A stretch of 64,000 nt of DNA from Vibrio sp. HI00D65 (GCF_001635455.1 NZ_LWEH01000150.1:1-64000), one strand, 5' to 3'. Counted from the stretch's first letter, positions 36,724-46,737 are shown. Translations and numbers: made by a program. Notes: generated from the sequence alone by a model not told the origin.

Positions 36724-37115
36724 CTTACTTTTATCTTACGAGAACAATTGAGCACACTATAATCATTGCGAAGCCTGATTACTACTTAAAGCCGAAAGGA
36801 GCGTAAATTAATTGTCATCTTATTTACTAGGTTCAATTCAATTGATGTAAACGGCTATGACGAGATATTCATCAAGTTTTGACGATATGGTAGCCAGTAT
36901 TGAAAGAAAACCGAAAAATATGTGATGTAATTCAATTTTTTCTGGCTTTTTTTATGCATTTAAGGAATAATCCGCCTCCCTTAGACGTCCCTAATGGCTT
37001 GAAGTGTTTTATTACTGCTTCGTAACTCTGAATGGAATCAGTATCTGATTGGATCAGTATTGGAAATGGTAGAGCTCCCGGGACCTTTTGTTTACTTATA
37101 TATAGTGGGATCCCA
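36724..37115. promoter_or_regulatory. Intergenic leader between rnb and deaD
   Basis: 392 bases upstream of the deaD start with no gene. In E. coli and relatives deaD/csdA has a long, cold-responsive leader; a leader of similar length would fit here. I see no unambiguous -35/-10 pair and cannot place the transcription start. Confidence 0.4.
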
Positions 37116-39056
37116 ATGTCCGAATCTGTAATTCAATTTAATGAATTAGCCCTAAACGAAAACATCCTTTCAGCTCTTGATAGCATGGGTTTCGTTTCTC
37201 CAACTCCAATCCAAGCAGCAGCTATTCCTCTTCTTCTTGAAGGCCGTGACGCACTAGGTAAAGCACAGACTGGTACAGGTAAAACAGCAGCATTCTCTCT
37301 GCCTTTACTAAATAAAATCAACCTAAACCAACACAAACCACAAGCAATCATCATGGCTCCTACTCGTGAGCTAGCGATCCAAGTTGCTGCGGAAATCAAA
37401 AACCTAGGCCGTGACATCAAAGGTCTTAAAGTTATTGAAATCTACGGTGGTGCTTCAATCGTTGACCAAATGCGCGCTCTAAACCGTGGTGCTCACATTG
37501 TGGTTGGTACTCCAGGTCGTGTTAAAGACTTACTAACTCGTGACCGTCTACACCTAGATGAAGCACATACATTTGTTCTTGATGAAGCAGATGAAATGCT
37601 AAAAATGGGCTTCGTAGATGACGTTACTTGGATCCTTGAGCAAGCGCCAGAATCTGCACAACGTGTACTATTCTCTGCAACTATGCCTCCAATGGTTAAG
37701 ACAATTGTTGACCGTTACCTACGTAACCCTGCAAAAGTTGACGTTGCTGGTACTAACCACACAGTTGATAAAGTAGCGCAGAACTTCTGGGTTGTTAAAG
37801 GCGTAGAAAAAGACGAAGCAATGTCTCGTCTTCTAGAAACTGAAGAAACTGACGCGTCAATCGTATTCGTACGTACTCGTCAAGATACTGAGCGTCTAGC
37901 TGATTGGCTATCTGCACGTGGCTTCAAAGCTGCTGCACTGCACGGTGATATTCCTCAGTCTCTACGTGAGCGCACTGTTGATCACATCAAACAAGGTGTA
38001 ATCGATATCCTAGTTGCAACTGACGTTGTAGCTCGTGGTCTTGATGTTCCACGTATCACTCACGTATTCAACTACGACATCCCATTCGATGTCGAATCTT
38101 ACATCCACCGTATTGGTCGTACTGGCCGTGCTGGGCGTAAAGGTAAAGCGATCCTTCTAGTTCGCACAAACCAAATTCGTATGCTTCGCACAATCGAGCG
38201 CGTAACTAAGTCTACAATGGAAGAAATCCAACTTCCTCTACGTGACCAAGTTGCTGCTGCACGCGTTGCTAAGCTTGGCGCTGAACTTGAAACAGAGAAA
38301 GAAAGCAAAGCTCTAGAAAACTTCTCAGGTCTTATTACTACCCTGCAAGAGTCTCTAGACGTTGATGCAGCTACTCTAGCTGCAATGCTTCTTAAGCGTC
38401 AGCAAGGTAAGAGCCCACTGTTCTACATTGGTGAAGACCCAATGATCGCTGCTATCGAGCGTGACAAGAACCGTCGTAAAGAGCGTCGTGAAAACCGTGA
38501 TAACGGTGGCCGTGACTTTAATACTCAAGACTGGGATACTTACCAACTACAAGTTGGCCGTGAGCAAGGTGTTCAGGTTAAAGATATCGTTGGCGCACTA
38601 GCAAACGAGCTTGGCCTAACTAAAGGTTCTATCGGTGCTATCAAACTTGACCAAGGTTCAACTTACGTTCAACTGCCAAAAGCAATGAACTCTGAAACTG
38701 CTGGTAAACTAAGCAAGCTACGCATCCGTCAAAAAGAAGCTGGCGCTGTTGTAGTAGACTTTAACGATTTCCGTGAACCACGTCGTGGTAACGGTGGCCG
38801 TGGCGGTCGTGATGGTGGTCGTGGTGGTTACCGCGGAAACCGCGATGGTAATCGTGAAGGCGGTCGCGGTGGATACCGTGGCAACCGTGACGGTAACCGC
38901 GATGGTAACCGCGATGGTAACCGTGAAGGCGGCCGTGATGGCGAGCGTCGTTTCGACCGTAACCGAGGTGGTGATCACCGTGGCAACTACCGTGGCGAAC
39001 GTGGCCATGGCAACGGCGGTAACCGTGGTCGTCGTCCAGAGCGCAACGAAGGTTAA
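37116..39056 (+). CDS. deaD: Cold-shock DEAD-box RNA helicase DeaD/CsdA
   Basis: 646 aa from ATG 37116 (MSESVIQFNELALNENIL); an 84-base longer frame exists but the ATG has GTGGGA upstream and matches the family. Motifs: TPIQ, AQTGTGKT, PTRELA, GTPGR, LDEADEMLKMGF, SAT, ARGLD, HRIGRTGRAGRKGKA. Next come the DbpA/CsdA RNA-binding domain (about 485-560) and a tail of about 90 residues made of RGG, YRGNRDG and NREGG repeats. It unwinds structured RNA and helps ribosome assembly at low temperature. Confidence 0.95.
   Translation: MSESVIQFNELALNENILSALDSMGFVSPTPIQAAAIPLLLEGRDALGKAQTGTGKTAAFSLPLLNKINLNQHKPQAIIMAPTRELAIQVAAEIKNLGRDIKGLKVIEIYGGASIVDQMRALNRGAHIVVGTPGRVKDLLTRDRLHLDEAHTFVLDEADEMLKMGFVDDVTWILEQAPESAQRVLFSATMPPMVKTIVDRYLRNPAKVDVAGTNHTVDKVAQNFWVVKGVEKDEAMSRLLETEETDASIVFVRTRQDTERLADWLSARGFKAAALHGDIPQSLRERTVDHIKQGVIDILVATDVVARGLDVPRITHVFNYDIPFDVESYIHRIGRTGRAGRKGKAILLVRTNQIRMLRTIERVTKSTMEEIQLPLRDQVAAARVAKLGAELETEKESKALENFSGLITTLQESLDVDAATLAAMLLKRQQGKSPLFYIGEDPMIAAIERDKNRRKERRENRDNGGRDFNTQDWDTYQLQVGREQGVQVKDIVGALANELGLTKGSIGAIKLDQGSTYVQLPKAMNSETAGKLSKLRIRQKEAGAVVVDFNDFREPRRGNGGRGGRDGGRGGYRGNRDGNREGGRGGYRGNRDGNRDGNRDGNREGGRDGERRFDRNRGGDHRGNYRGERGHGNGGNRGRRPERNEG
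38788..39050 (+). repeat. Coding repeat: RGG / RGNRDGN tail of DeaD
   Basis: Short units encoding Arg-Gly-Asn-Arg-Asp-Gly-Asn and Arg-Gly-Gly repeat through the 3' end of deaD; the most regular part is GGTAACCGYGAT, repeated several times around 38845-38930. It also creates long open frames on the other strands that are not genes. Confidence 0.85.
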
Positions 39057-39099
39057 TCAACCTTTAGCTTAGACGCTCTAGTATAGACACTGAATTGAA

Positions 39100-39127
39100 A
39101 AGCCGAGCATTATGCTCGGCTTTTTTT
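39100..39127 (+). terminator. Terminator of deaD
   Basis: AGCCGAGCAT / ATGCTCGGCT hairpin and seven T, 44 bases after the stop. Confidence 0.92.
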
Positions 39128-39708
39128 GTGCCTGCTTGTTCGTTCTTCCGACCGCACTGCTCGTAACTAACGCACCTTACTTCACGCCAATATTGATATT
39201 ACCTCTGCAACCCAGTTAGAAATGATCGTTATAACTTCCGGGTAAAGGGAGCAATCACTCTATCTTGTTCCGTTAACATAGCTGTATGGCGTTATAAGAC
39301 TATACTTAAATCACCTGCTACATGCTGAGGTAGTAGTAATAAAAGCCTCTTAAATTGCTATGTAGTCTGCTTACGCAGGGCTCAACTTCGAGAGAATGGA
39401 GAGTGTTGGATAGAGCGAATGTTGTTGCTTCATATTATGATGTTGACCGCCTACCGGATCACTCAAATCAAGTTAAAAATAGTTTAAGCAGTCGTTTACC
39501 TTGTCAGTTTGTTCGTTTTCATATTCAACTATTTTTTAATTTTGCTCTCGAAATAAATAAAATGATGACTAAGATCAACTTAATTGTGTTCATTTGGTGA
39601 TTTTTTAAAAACAAAAGTTGAAAGATTCAAAAATTATTGAATAATGGGCTTAACTAAAATTGAAGTAAACACTTCATCTAATTCGTAATGCAACAGGATC
39701 CATATCCA
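39128..39708. other. Gene-free stretch before ackA
   Basis: 580 bases with no gene I can support. A plus-strand frame 39355-39600 has no ribosome site and unconvincing composition. The last 150 bases are very AT-rich and probably hold the ackA promoter. Confidence 0.5.
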
Positions 39709-40902
39709 ATGTCTAATTCGTTTGTTCTGGTTATTAACTCGGGTAGTTCATCCCTAAAATTTGCTGTCATTGATTCTGTTTCTGGTGAAGCAGTGTTGAG
39801 TGGCTTAGGGGAGTGTTTTGGTCTTGAAGATGCTCGTATGAGCTGGAAATATCAAGGCGATAAAACTGAAATTGCTATTCAGGGTGAAGGTAGCCACCAC
39901 AAGATTGCTATTGGCAAATTGGTAGGCCTGATGGAAGACCTTGGTTTTACGGCTGATATCGTTGCTATCGGTCACCGTATCGTTCACGGTGGTGAGAAGT
40001 TCACTCAAACGGTTCGCATTACTGAAGAAGTAACGAACGAGATTGAGAGCCTATCTGATCTTGCTCCACTTCATAACCCAGCAGGTGCTATCGGCATCCG
40101 CGCAGCGATTGAAGCTTTCCCTTCTCTGCCTCAGTTCGCTGTATTTGATACGGCTTTCCACCAAACAATGCCACAACGCGCATTTACTGGTGCAATCGCT
40201 AAAGAGCTATACACAGACTTCGGTGTACGTCGTTACGGTTTCCACGGTACTAGCCACTACTTTGTAAGCCGTGAAGCTGCGAAGATGCTAAATAAGCCTG
40301 TTGAAGAATCTAGCTTCATCTCTGTTCATCTTGGTAACGGCGCATCGGTATGTGCTATCAAAGATGGTAACAGTGTTGATACATCAATGGGCTTCACACC
40401 GCTTTCTGGTCTTATGATGGGTACACGCTGTGGTGATTTAGACCCAGGTATCATCGAATACCTACTTAAGAAAGGTTGGTCACAAGAGCAAGTCTTCAAC
40501 TCTCTTAACAAGGAGTCTGGCTTCCTAGGCGTGTCTGGTCTAACGAGCGATGCTCGTGGCATTTTAGAAGCGATGGAAGAGGGCCATGAAGGCGCTAAGC
40601 TGGCTTTCGAAGTATTCACATACCGCGTAGCTAAATACGTTGCTTCTTACCTTGCAACACTAGACTCTCTAGACGGCATCATCTTTACTGGTGGTATCGG
40701 CGAGAACTCTCTACCAATCCGTCGTGAGATCCTGAAAAACCTTAAGATCCTAGGTTTTGTTGAAGATGTTGCTGGCAACGAAGCTGCTCGATTTGGCGCA
40801 GGCGGCATCATCGCTAAGTCTGAGATGCTAAGCGCACTAGCAATGGTTATACCAACCAATGAAGAGTTCGTCATTGCTCAGCAGTCAGTTGAACTACTGT
40901 AA
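39709..40902 (+). CDS. ackA: Acetate kinase
   Basis: 397 aa from ATG 39709. ATP + acetate = ADP + acetyl phosphate. Family motifs: VLVINSGSSSLKFAVID at the N-terminus, IGHRIVHGGE, LAPLHNP, FHGTSHYFVS, HLGNGASVCAI, and IFTGGIGEN near the C-terminus. No phosphate acetyltransferase gene follows, unlike the usual ackA-pta operon, so this is probably the second acetate kinase found in vibrios. Its 3' end and terminator are duplicated at 57331-57405. Confidence 0.95.
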   Translation: MSNSFVLVINSGSSSLKFAVIDSVSGEAVLSGLGECFGLEDARMSWKYQGDKTEIAIQGEGSHHKIAIGKLVGLMEDLGFTADIVAIGHRIVHGGEKFTQTVRITEEVTNEIESLSDLAPLHNPAGAIGIRAAIEAFPSLPQFAVFDTAFHQTMPQRAFTGAIAKELYTDFGVRRYGFHGTSHYFVSREAAKMLNKPVEESSFISVHLGNGASVCAIKDGNSVDTSMGFTPLSGLMMGTRCGDLDPGIIEYLLKKGWSQEQVFNSLNKESGFLGVSGLTSDARGILEAMEEGHEGAKLAFEVFTYRVAKYVASYLATLDSLDGIIFTGGIGENSLPIRREILKNLKILGFVEDVAGNEAARFGAGGIIAKSEMLSALAMVIPTNEEFVIAQQSVELL

Positions 40903-40953
40903 TTTAGCTTAAAACTAAATATTGAAAAGCGAGCCCAAGTGGCTCGCTTTTTT
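40879..40953. repeat. Left copy of 75-bp direct repeat (ackA 3' end and terminator); putative att site
   Basis: Aligned without gaps to 57331-57405, with 8 mismatches counted by eye (about 89% identity). It covers the last 8 codons of ackA, 23 bases after the stop and the whole terminator hairpin. Confidence 0.85.
40925..40953 (+). terminator. Terminator of ackA
   Basis: AAAAGCGAGCC / GGCTCGCTTTT hairpin with a T run. Confidence 0.92.
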
Positions 40954-41148
40954 CTAATTACATGTTTAATAGATTATCGTAAAGCAGCGTGTGACAGCAT
41001 GTTTATTACTAGCTCTATTTATTGCTGTATTTCATTTTTTTCCTTAATTCAGCATGTTTGTGCTAACTTGCTTATGTCTCGAAAGTTCACAAATTAAAAT
41101 TTTGATAGAGGCAGTCAAGTCATCCAGGTTTCGTCTCAAATGAATAGT

Positions 41149-41405
41149 GGCTTTGTTACGTAATCCATTTTCGAAGCCGAACAGCCCCATTTAGGATAAT
41201 TGTTAGCCAATATGGCAGGTTTTAGGCATACCAAGCCCTGTAAGCTTGTTCAACGCTTTGATCATCGCGTAAGTTTCACTTACTTGTGCGTTGTAATTTC
41301 TGAGACTTAGCCGTCCACCAAGCAAGTGTTTGACTCGATACATCGCCGTTTCAGATATCAAATGCATGTGGTAGCCATAGCACTTTTCTAATGCTTATTC
41401 TAACC
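41149..41405 (-). mobile_element. IS5-type element, 3' fragment
   Basis: Minus-strand reading from about 41401 to the stop at 41213 gives HLISETAMYRVKHLLGG and LRNYNAQVSETYAMIKALNKL, the C-terminal end of an IS5-family DDE transposase with the final catalytic Glu. The terminal inverted-repeat-like GGCTTTGTTACGTAATCC begins at 41149. The 5' two thirds of the gene are missing. It sits next to the left island boundary. The rest of 40954-41681 shows nothing else. Confidence 0.8.
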
Positions 41406-41681
41406 ATATGTTAGTGCAAATAATTATACCAATCTGATATCGAACTTACAGGCTGACGATGAGTCTCTGATTACGTTACATGTTTATTCGCTTCCCTTAA
41501 GCCAGTTTCACGCTTATTAACTGGAGAGCGTTCAGTCAGATCTGATCGACACACAACAAGATTACTGACTTTGATTATCATCATATATACTTTGCCTACT
41601 TTCCTTTACTCCTGATAGTAGGCTTTTCACTATGCAATACCTGTAGTTTTACTAACAACTCCGGACTTTCAGGTAGACCTT

Positions 41682-44045
41682 TTATTCGCATCCTTTTCCA
41701 GCAATACAGACAGTATAATCGTCATTAAAACATCGCCCATCTGTCGTTCCCCACATTCCGTGACTCACGGCTAATACCTTACAAACCCCATGCTTTTCTA
41801 TTTGCTCAGTCCTTACAGAGAAGTCAGTATAGGGCGACTTGAGATTAAATTTTAGCTGAGAATAACTTCCGAGTGGGATCACCAGCCCCGAACCATCAGT
41901 AGGGAATAAGCGTAAGTATTCAAGGTTATTAATATTGCGTGAATAACCCCGAGCATTAAAAACAGTGAACACAGAGCAATTTCCATCAGGACAGTTGGGA
42001 TTTGCCGAATGATTAACTACTCGGAAAGTTTTCGGTGTAAAACCATCAGAATAGACATACTTATCGTTACCGTTGCGAAAATGACACGTTTCTCCATTAG
42101 CGCAACCCGCGAAATCAGGTACTTTATGAGTATTATCTGCAAAATCGAGTAGGCTCGCGAACGTAATACGTTTCTGTTGGGTAATTTGTGGCCTAAAGCC
42201 TTCTGTATCGAATATTTTTTTTATCATAACCGATGAGGCATAATTTTCCGGTATCGTAAGAAGTTGAAAAATAAAATGGGATGCGAGAATAAAGTGTGTT
42301 TTCGCCGACGGGTGAACAGCTCCACCAACTATAGCTTTATTTATAAGACTTGGACGATATGGAATTAGAGAGTCACTGGCAAAGCTCTCCATTGGTCCAG
42401 CAGTTATGGAACCCACGCCTACCGCCCCGGCTGTTTCATTATCACCACGTAAATTAAAGATCCCCAAAAAGTTACTGCTATCATTAATATTTCGCAAAGT
42501 ACCATTATTTTCACTTTGTTGATTAAGCATGGTTTTGGCTTGTCCCCACATCTGAGCTGATAATCCCTGATGATAATTGCCCCCGTAAAGACCATTAGAA
42601 AAGCCATAGTGCATTTTTTCTCTCTGGATGTCTTTTAACCAATCGTGAATAGGTATGTAGAGAAATTCTATGTGTGGGTAGTCACTTCTGAGGCGTTCGT
42701 ATGCACGCCCCAATTCTTGATTAAACAATTCAATTTGCAGACGAAATTTTTCTAAGGTAGTTACAGTTACGCCATCGCGCATTGAATGGTACAACTGAGG
42801 TGCGATGCTAATGTCAGGAAGCTCAAAAAGAGCAATGCTGATCCGCTCTTGCTCATGATGGTTAAGCTTCGCAATTAAGTTTTGACGGATATTAGTAATC
42901 AAAGTTTGTACAATTGATGGATAATTACGTTCAATTTCTCCACCTGCCATCGCCATAAAGTCGTTGCCTCCCATAAGGAAAGTCGTCATCACTTTACGTT
43001 CAACCTTTGCTTTAGCCAAACGACGTTTTAAGTGAGGCATCGCAACGCTAAGTTCATCCTCTAAGCTTGGCGACATAGGAAATCCAGAAGGCATGAATAT
43101 GATATCAGTGTTCAATGTTTTGATATGCGTTGCCGCACTTAAATTTGCGTCAAACCGACGTGATACTCTCATACCCCCAAACGCATAATTGTGACTAGGA
43201 ATTCCCGTCAACATACTTACATAGTCGGGCCACATTAGGCCATCAGCCCAACGCCCATTGTAAAACACACCTTTGGGCAGATCCCCGCCACTGATACTGA
43301 ACGCATTGTGAGTATCGGTTAAACTATCACCAAAAAAGAAGATCTCACTGTATGGTGTCTGGTTCTTCGGTAGCTCAAAAACTTGTATCAGATACGTCGG
43401 CTGATGATGAGTATTGATATGTTGATTTAATAATAGTTTTGTTTGCTGAGAAAGTTCCGACTGACATTTATTGAGAGCAGAATCTGAGTTGTAAGCACAC
43501 CAAGTATAGACATAGCCATTATCAATCAGGGTTCCCTGCATGGACCCCGCTCCTGCATGTGCTGCTAAGCGATACTCAATATGGTTATTACCTACACTAA
43601 ATTTAAGAGGACCAAATTGAGCCATAAACTTTTGGTAGGCTTTCGCTGGCAGTGGTGCGCAGGAGTATAAGTCTAGCGCTGTGAAATTCGGCCAAGTTAT
43701 GGCTTTACCAAGTCCCGAGGTATTTAAGTTAAAATCTAACGTTGATGACGACTTCATGGTCCAATTGTGTCGGGAGCCATCTGTGGAGACTGCGTTAGGG
43801 TATAATCGACTTTGAGTACATAACTTAGGAAATATAAAACTGATACTTTTAGCAACAGATAATGTTTCGTTCGGGTTTAATGAATGCTGAGAAATATCTG
43901 ATTCAACACTTACATTGGAAATGTCTAATATACTGCGAGTTTTGTTGGTAATTACCATGTTTATAGATGGTGTTGTATCAGAGGCGTATAATTTGAATGT
44001 AGTTATAAATGTACAAAAGATCACCAGGCAAGTACTGAGTTTCAT
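41682..44045 (-). CDS. Exported GDSL/SGNH esterase or lipase
   Basis: 787 aa from ATG 44045, which has GGGGA just upstream; ATG 44060 has none. Signal peptide ends near residue 21 (KLYASD). An N-terminal region of about 230 residues precedes the SGNH hydrolase domain: block I FFFGDSLTD with Ser241, block II Gly in YAFGGMRVS, block III MGGNDFMAM, block V GGAVHPSAKTH near 590. At the position of the usual catalytic Asp, three before the His, there is Gly. A Cys-rich C-terminal domain follows (residues 640-787, paired Cys). It likely hydrolyses esters outside the cell; relatives include VolA/GCAT-like secreted lipases. Activity is uncertain given the missing Asp. Confidence 0.8.
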   Translation of the reverse strand: MKLSTCLVIFCTFITTFKLYASDTTPSINMVITNKTRSILDISNVSVESDISQHSLNPNETLSVAKSISFIFPKLCTQSRLYPNAVSTDGSRHNWTMKSSSTLDFNLNTSGLGKAITWPNFTALDLYSCAPLPAKAYQKFMAQFGPLKFSVGNNHIEYRLAAHAGAGSMQGTLIDNGYVYTWCAYNSDSALNKCQSELSQQTKLLLNQHINTHHQPTYLIQVFELPKNQTPYSEIFFFGDSLTDTHNAFSISGGDLPKGVFYNGRWADGLMWPDYVSMLTGIPSHNYAFGGMRVSRRFDANLSAATHIKTLNTDIIFMPSGFPMSPSLEDELSVAMPHLKRRLAKAKVERKVMTTFLMGGNDFMAMAGGEIERNYPSIVQTLITNIRQNLIAKLNHHEQERISIALFELPDISIAPQLYHSMRDGVTVTTLEKFRLQIELFNQELGRAYERLRSDYPHIEFLYIPIHDWLKDIQREKMHYGFSNGLYGGNYHQGLSAQMWGQAKTMLNQQSENNGTLRNINDSSNFLGIFNLRGDNETAGAVGVGSITAGPMESFASDSLIPYRPSLINKAIVGGAVHPSAKTHFILASHFIFQLLTIPENYASSVMIKKIFDTEGFRPQITQQKRITFASLLDFADNTHKVPDFAGCANGETCHFRNGNDKYVYSDGFTPKTFRVVNHSANPNCPDGNCSVFTVFNARGYSRNINNLEYLRLFPTDGSGLVIPLGSYSQLKFNLKSPYTDFSVRTEQIEKHGVCKVLAVSHGMWGTTDGRCFNDDYTVCIAGKGCE

Positions 44046-44351
44046 ATTTTCCCCGTTCATTGTATTAGAAGCTTATTAACCTTGATTGTTTCAATCAGCT
44101 TTAGATGAAGAACTTCTTATTATCATTTTGTGGTCTGTTTTTAAAAAATAAGCAAAACCACCCCCATGAGGATGTTAAAGAGCATTTTTTTATCGATTCT
44201 TTCCCAGCGCTTAATAGAAAAATAACTATTGTTTAGCCTACAAAGACCCCGATGAATTAACTAATGCTAAAAGTCTTATTCTTTTCTATCATTGATTGAG
44301 TTGATTTACCAATTGTATTGTGAGGTGTGTTGAAATTCAATTGGCTTCATA
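44046..44351. other. Gene-free stretch, possible IS debris
   Basis: No intact frame. Minus-strand reading around 44150-44240 gives a peptide including RLNNSYFSIKRWERIDKKML that may be old coding debris; I cannot identify it. Confidence 0.3.
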
Positions 44352-44539
44352 TTATCTCTGAGCAAATTTTGCGAGGTCGGGAATAATTCTATAATTTTCT
44401 GAATACTCAGTCATTCTATAGGCCTTCGATGTTTTTGGTTTAATCCCCGATTGCTCGGCTAATTCTTCCCAAGTCACATCTAGTTTGGCTTTGGTATTGT
44501 TTAGGAATTTTTTTTGAGTAATTTTTCTCTCACTTTATT
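44352..44539 (-). pseudogene. C-terminal fragment of an HTH-like protein, cut by an IS end
   Basis: Minus-strand frame open from the IS edge at 44539 to TAA at 44352. It contains KLDVTWEELAEQSGIKPKT followed by YRMTEYSENYRIIPDLAKFA. The TWEELAEQSGIKPKT part looks like a helix-turn-helix. No start codon: the upstream part is replaced by the IS beginning at 44540. Confidence 0.5.
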
Positions 44540-45398
44540 GGGCGTTGTTGCCTAAATTAGTTGAACCTTTTCCAAGTCCTGCGATCTGATCATTTGGAAC
44601 GATTGGAATGGCGGTGATATGGGTAAATCAAACAATAAGATAACTAACTGGGCGGAGTACAATAAGGCCCTTTGTAAACGTGGTTCGGTTACATTCTGGA
44701 TAGATGATTCAGCCGTAGATGCATGGCGATGCAAAACCCATCATGGTAAGCGTGGTAGAGGCTTTCAGTACTCTGATACAGCGATTGAAACCGCCTTGAT
44801 GATTAAGGGCATCTTCTCTCTTCCTTTACGTGCTCTTCAAGGCTTGATCGACTCTATTTTTGAGCTATTAGATGTTCCACTAACGTCCCCTGACTACACC
44901 TGTATCAGTAAACGCTCGAAGACAGTTCAGGTTAAATATCGCAATAAATCGAGAGGGGCTATTCGCCATACAGCCATTGATTCTAAGGGCTTCATAGTCT
45001 TTGGTGAGGGTGAGTGGAAAGTGAAAAAGCATGGTGCAGAAAAACGTAGGACATGGCGTAAACTGCACTTAGCTGTAGATGTGGATACTCACGAAGTGAT
45101 TAGCGCGGAAGTCAGTCTTGTAAATGTAGGCGATAGTGAAGTGCTACCGACGTTACTCAACCCACTACGTAGAAAGGTCGCTGCCGTATCCGCCGATGGA
45201 GCATATGACACAAAAAATTGCTACGAGACTCTTAAAAATAAAGGCTGTACTCCGTTAATACTGCCTCGAAAGAATGCAGCTCTTTGGGAAGACGGTCATC
45301 CCAGAAACAAAGCGGTAACGGCTCTGAGAGATGGAACAATATCGGAATGGAAAACAGAGTCTGGTTATCACTATCGTTCAATATCTGAGACAGCTATG
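44540..45398 (+). mobile_element. IS5-family insertion sequence, 3' truncated
   Basis: Starts with the terminal repeat-like GGGCGTTGTTGCCTAAATTA at 44540. The transposase begins at ATG 44619 (preceded by GGCGGTGAT) and is intact for 260 codons: N-terminal FWIDDSAVDAWR, first catalytic Asp in AIDSKGFIVFGEGEWKVKKHG, second in AVSADGAYDTKN, and the Glu in SISETAM at the very end. After Met260 (45398) the sequence switches to RHS-type DNA of the opposite strand, so the last third of the gene and the right terminal repeat are missing. The open frame to 45605 is chimeric and not a real protein. Confidence 0.85.
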
Positions 45399-46188
45399 GC
45401 GCCGCTGCTTAAAGCCACAGCACCTGCTGCAGCGCCAGCAGGTAAGCCAGCTCCTGTTGCTGTCGAGGCAAGGCTAACTGCTCCAGCAGTGAAAGCTATA
45501 TCACCCGCAACCGAACTAGTAACATTACAGGCATTTTTAACAGCACTAAATGCACCAGAACTAGCTTTAGTATTAATACCTTGTATGCTGGACATAGATT
45601 CATGATAACCCACAGTACCTGAATCATATCGCCCATTCGCAATGTCACTGATGAACTCCCCCGTAGGGTCGCTATATTTCAGCGGATTGCCTCGCCCATA
45701 GGCGTAAGGTGACCAGCGTTGAGGATCCGTGAATCGGGCCTCTCTTGCAAACACAGGATCGGGGGTGATGAATTGTCCGTAGCTATGGTTCATATAGCGT
45801 TGCGAGAAATAACCAAGTCCAGATTCTTTGTCTTGCTCTTTATCGGTGAAACGATAAACCGTTTTATCCGATTGACCAAATTGCGCTTCCACATCACCAA
45901 ATGGTTCGTAATTGAACGCATTGATGACTTGAGCAGAATTGTCCACAGTCAGTTTTGTTGAGCCAAAGTGCTGTTTAATATAATAAACTTCTGGAGTGAA
46001 GGTGTCATCACTTTTGCTTGTCTTGGCTACACGGTGGCTGCCTAAACGAGCAAACTTGATCAGCTTACCTTCACGAATCTCAGCATCATCACTGATATAC
46101 CAAGTTGTTGTGACCTTTCCTTTACTGTCCTTAACGACTTTGAGGCGTCGTTTATTGTTGTGGTCATAGGCGTACTTTGCTTGGTTTT
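45399..46188 (-). pseudogene. Orphan RHS C-terminal tip, truncated by the IS
   Basis: Bases 45599-46188 are a near-copy of 47797-48386 in the intact RHS gene and encode the same end of the RHS core (YEPFGDVEAQFGQSDKTVYR ... YAYGRGNPLKYSDPTGEF). After GTVGYHESMSSIQ the C-terminal tail differs completely from the intact gene's: Ala/Ser/Gly-rich, with a hydrophobic stretch (FTAGAVSLASTATGAGLPAG), and then runs into the IS, where it stops at 45371. There is no start or N-terminal part. This is the classic orphan rhs-CT module left by exchange of toxin tips; here it is dead. Confidence 0.85.
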
Positions 46189-46318
46189 AGTTCAAATGCT
46201 CTACCCATTTTAGACGCGCGTGTTTTCCCTAAAAAATCTAATCCGATAAATCCCAATTTAGAAACGTCACTGATTCACAAATACGCACACACTTTTATTG
46301 CAATACCGGTGATAACAA

Positions 46319-46631
46319 TCATTCATCACATTTATCTTGAGATATTGCAAACTTCTCTAAAAGCCCCACAGAACCTCTCAGTTTCATTTTCATTATTGAG
46401 CCACAATATACGTAGCCAGCGCTATTTTCCTTGTAATCTTCAACTTTTAAATAATAAAGAGCAGATAGTGATATGGCGATGATAAAATAAGTACCGATAC
46501 GATGATTTTCAAATTGATATTTGTCATCTCTATTTTTTATTATTAGTACTAGCTGTACGATAGTGTATGTTAATAAAAAAATGCAATGAATGAGCTTATT
46601 ACAGAAAAAAAGTAAATTCTATCTGAGTCAT
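46319..46631 (-). pseudogene. Second immunity-like gene, frameshifted in a T7 run
   Basis: ATG 46631 (GGGGAA upstream) gives MTQIEFTFFL then a stop; removing one T from the run of seven (46605-46611) opens a 103-residue protein to TGA at 46319. Its second part contains two hydrophobic helices (LIHCIFLLTYTIVQLVLII, and TYFIIAISLSALYYL) and ends YVYCGSIMKMKLRG then SVGLLEKFAISQDKCDE. That tail matches the neighbouring protein at 46738-47154 (YYCGAEIKIGRSMPLLEKF ... QC). It is therefore a paralogue of the candidate immunity gene, inactivated or slippage-controlled. Confidence 0.7.
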
Positions 46632-46737
46632 ATTCCCCTGAAGGGAAGTAAATGAATGGGTAACTGCATACAGTAATGCTTATTAAGCATATTATCGAGT
46701 ACTTATATTCTGATATTTTCTTACCCATTCTTTATTC

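Noticed and set aside
38788..39050. Short repeats resembling a CRISPR or minisatellite array
   Set aside because: The repeats are in frame, code for the DeaD tail, and have no unique spacers.
38718..39072. Long open frames on the other strands and frame of the deaD 3' end
   Set aside because: They arise from the RGG/NRDG coding repeat; the peptides are low-complexity (Thr/Val or His/Arg strings) and have no ribosome sites.
39355..39600. 81-codon plus-strand frame before ackA
   Set aside because: No ribosome site, mixed composition, and overlaps the likely ackA promoter region.
45399..45605. C-terminal part of the 328-codon transposase frame
   Set aside because: It is antisense to the orphan RHS tip; the Ala/Pro-rich peptide is an accident of the junction, not transposase.
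46177..46482. 101-codon plus-strand frame
   Set aside because: Antisense to the broken immunity-like gene, whose minus-strand reading has a homologue next door.
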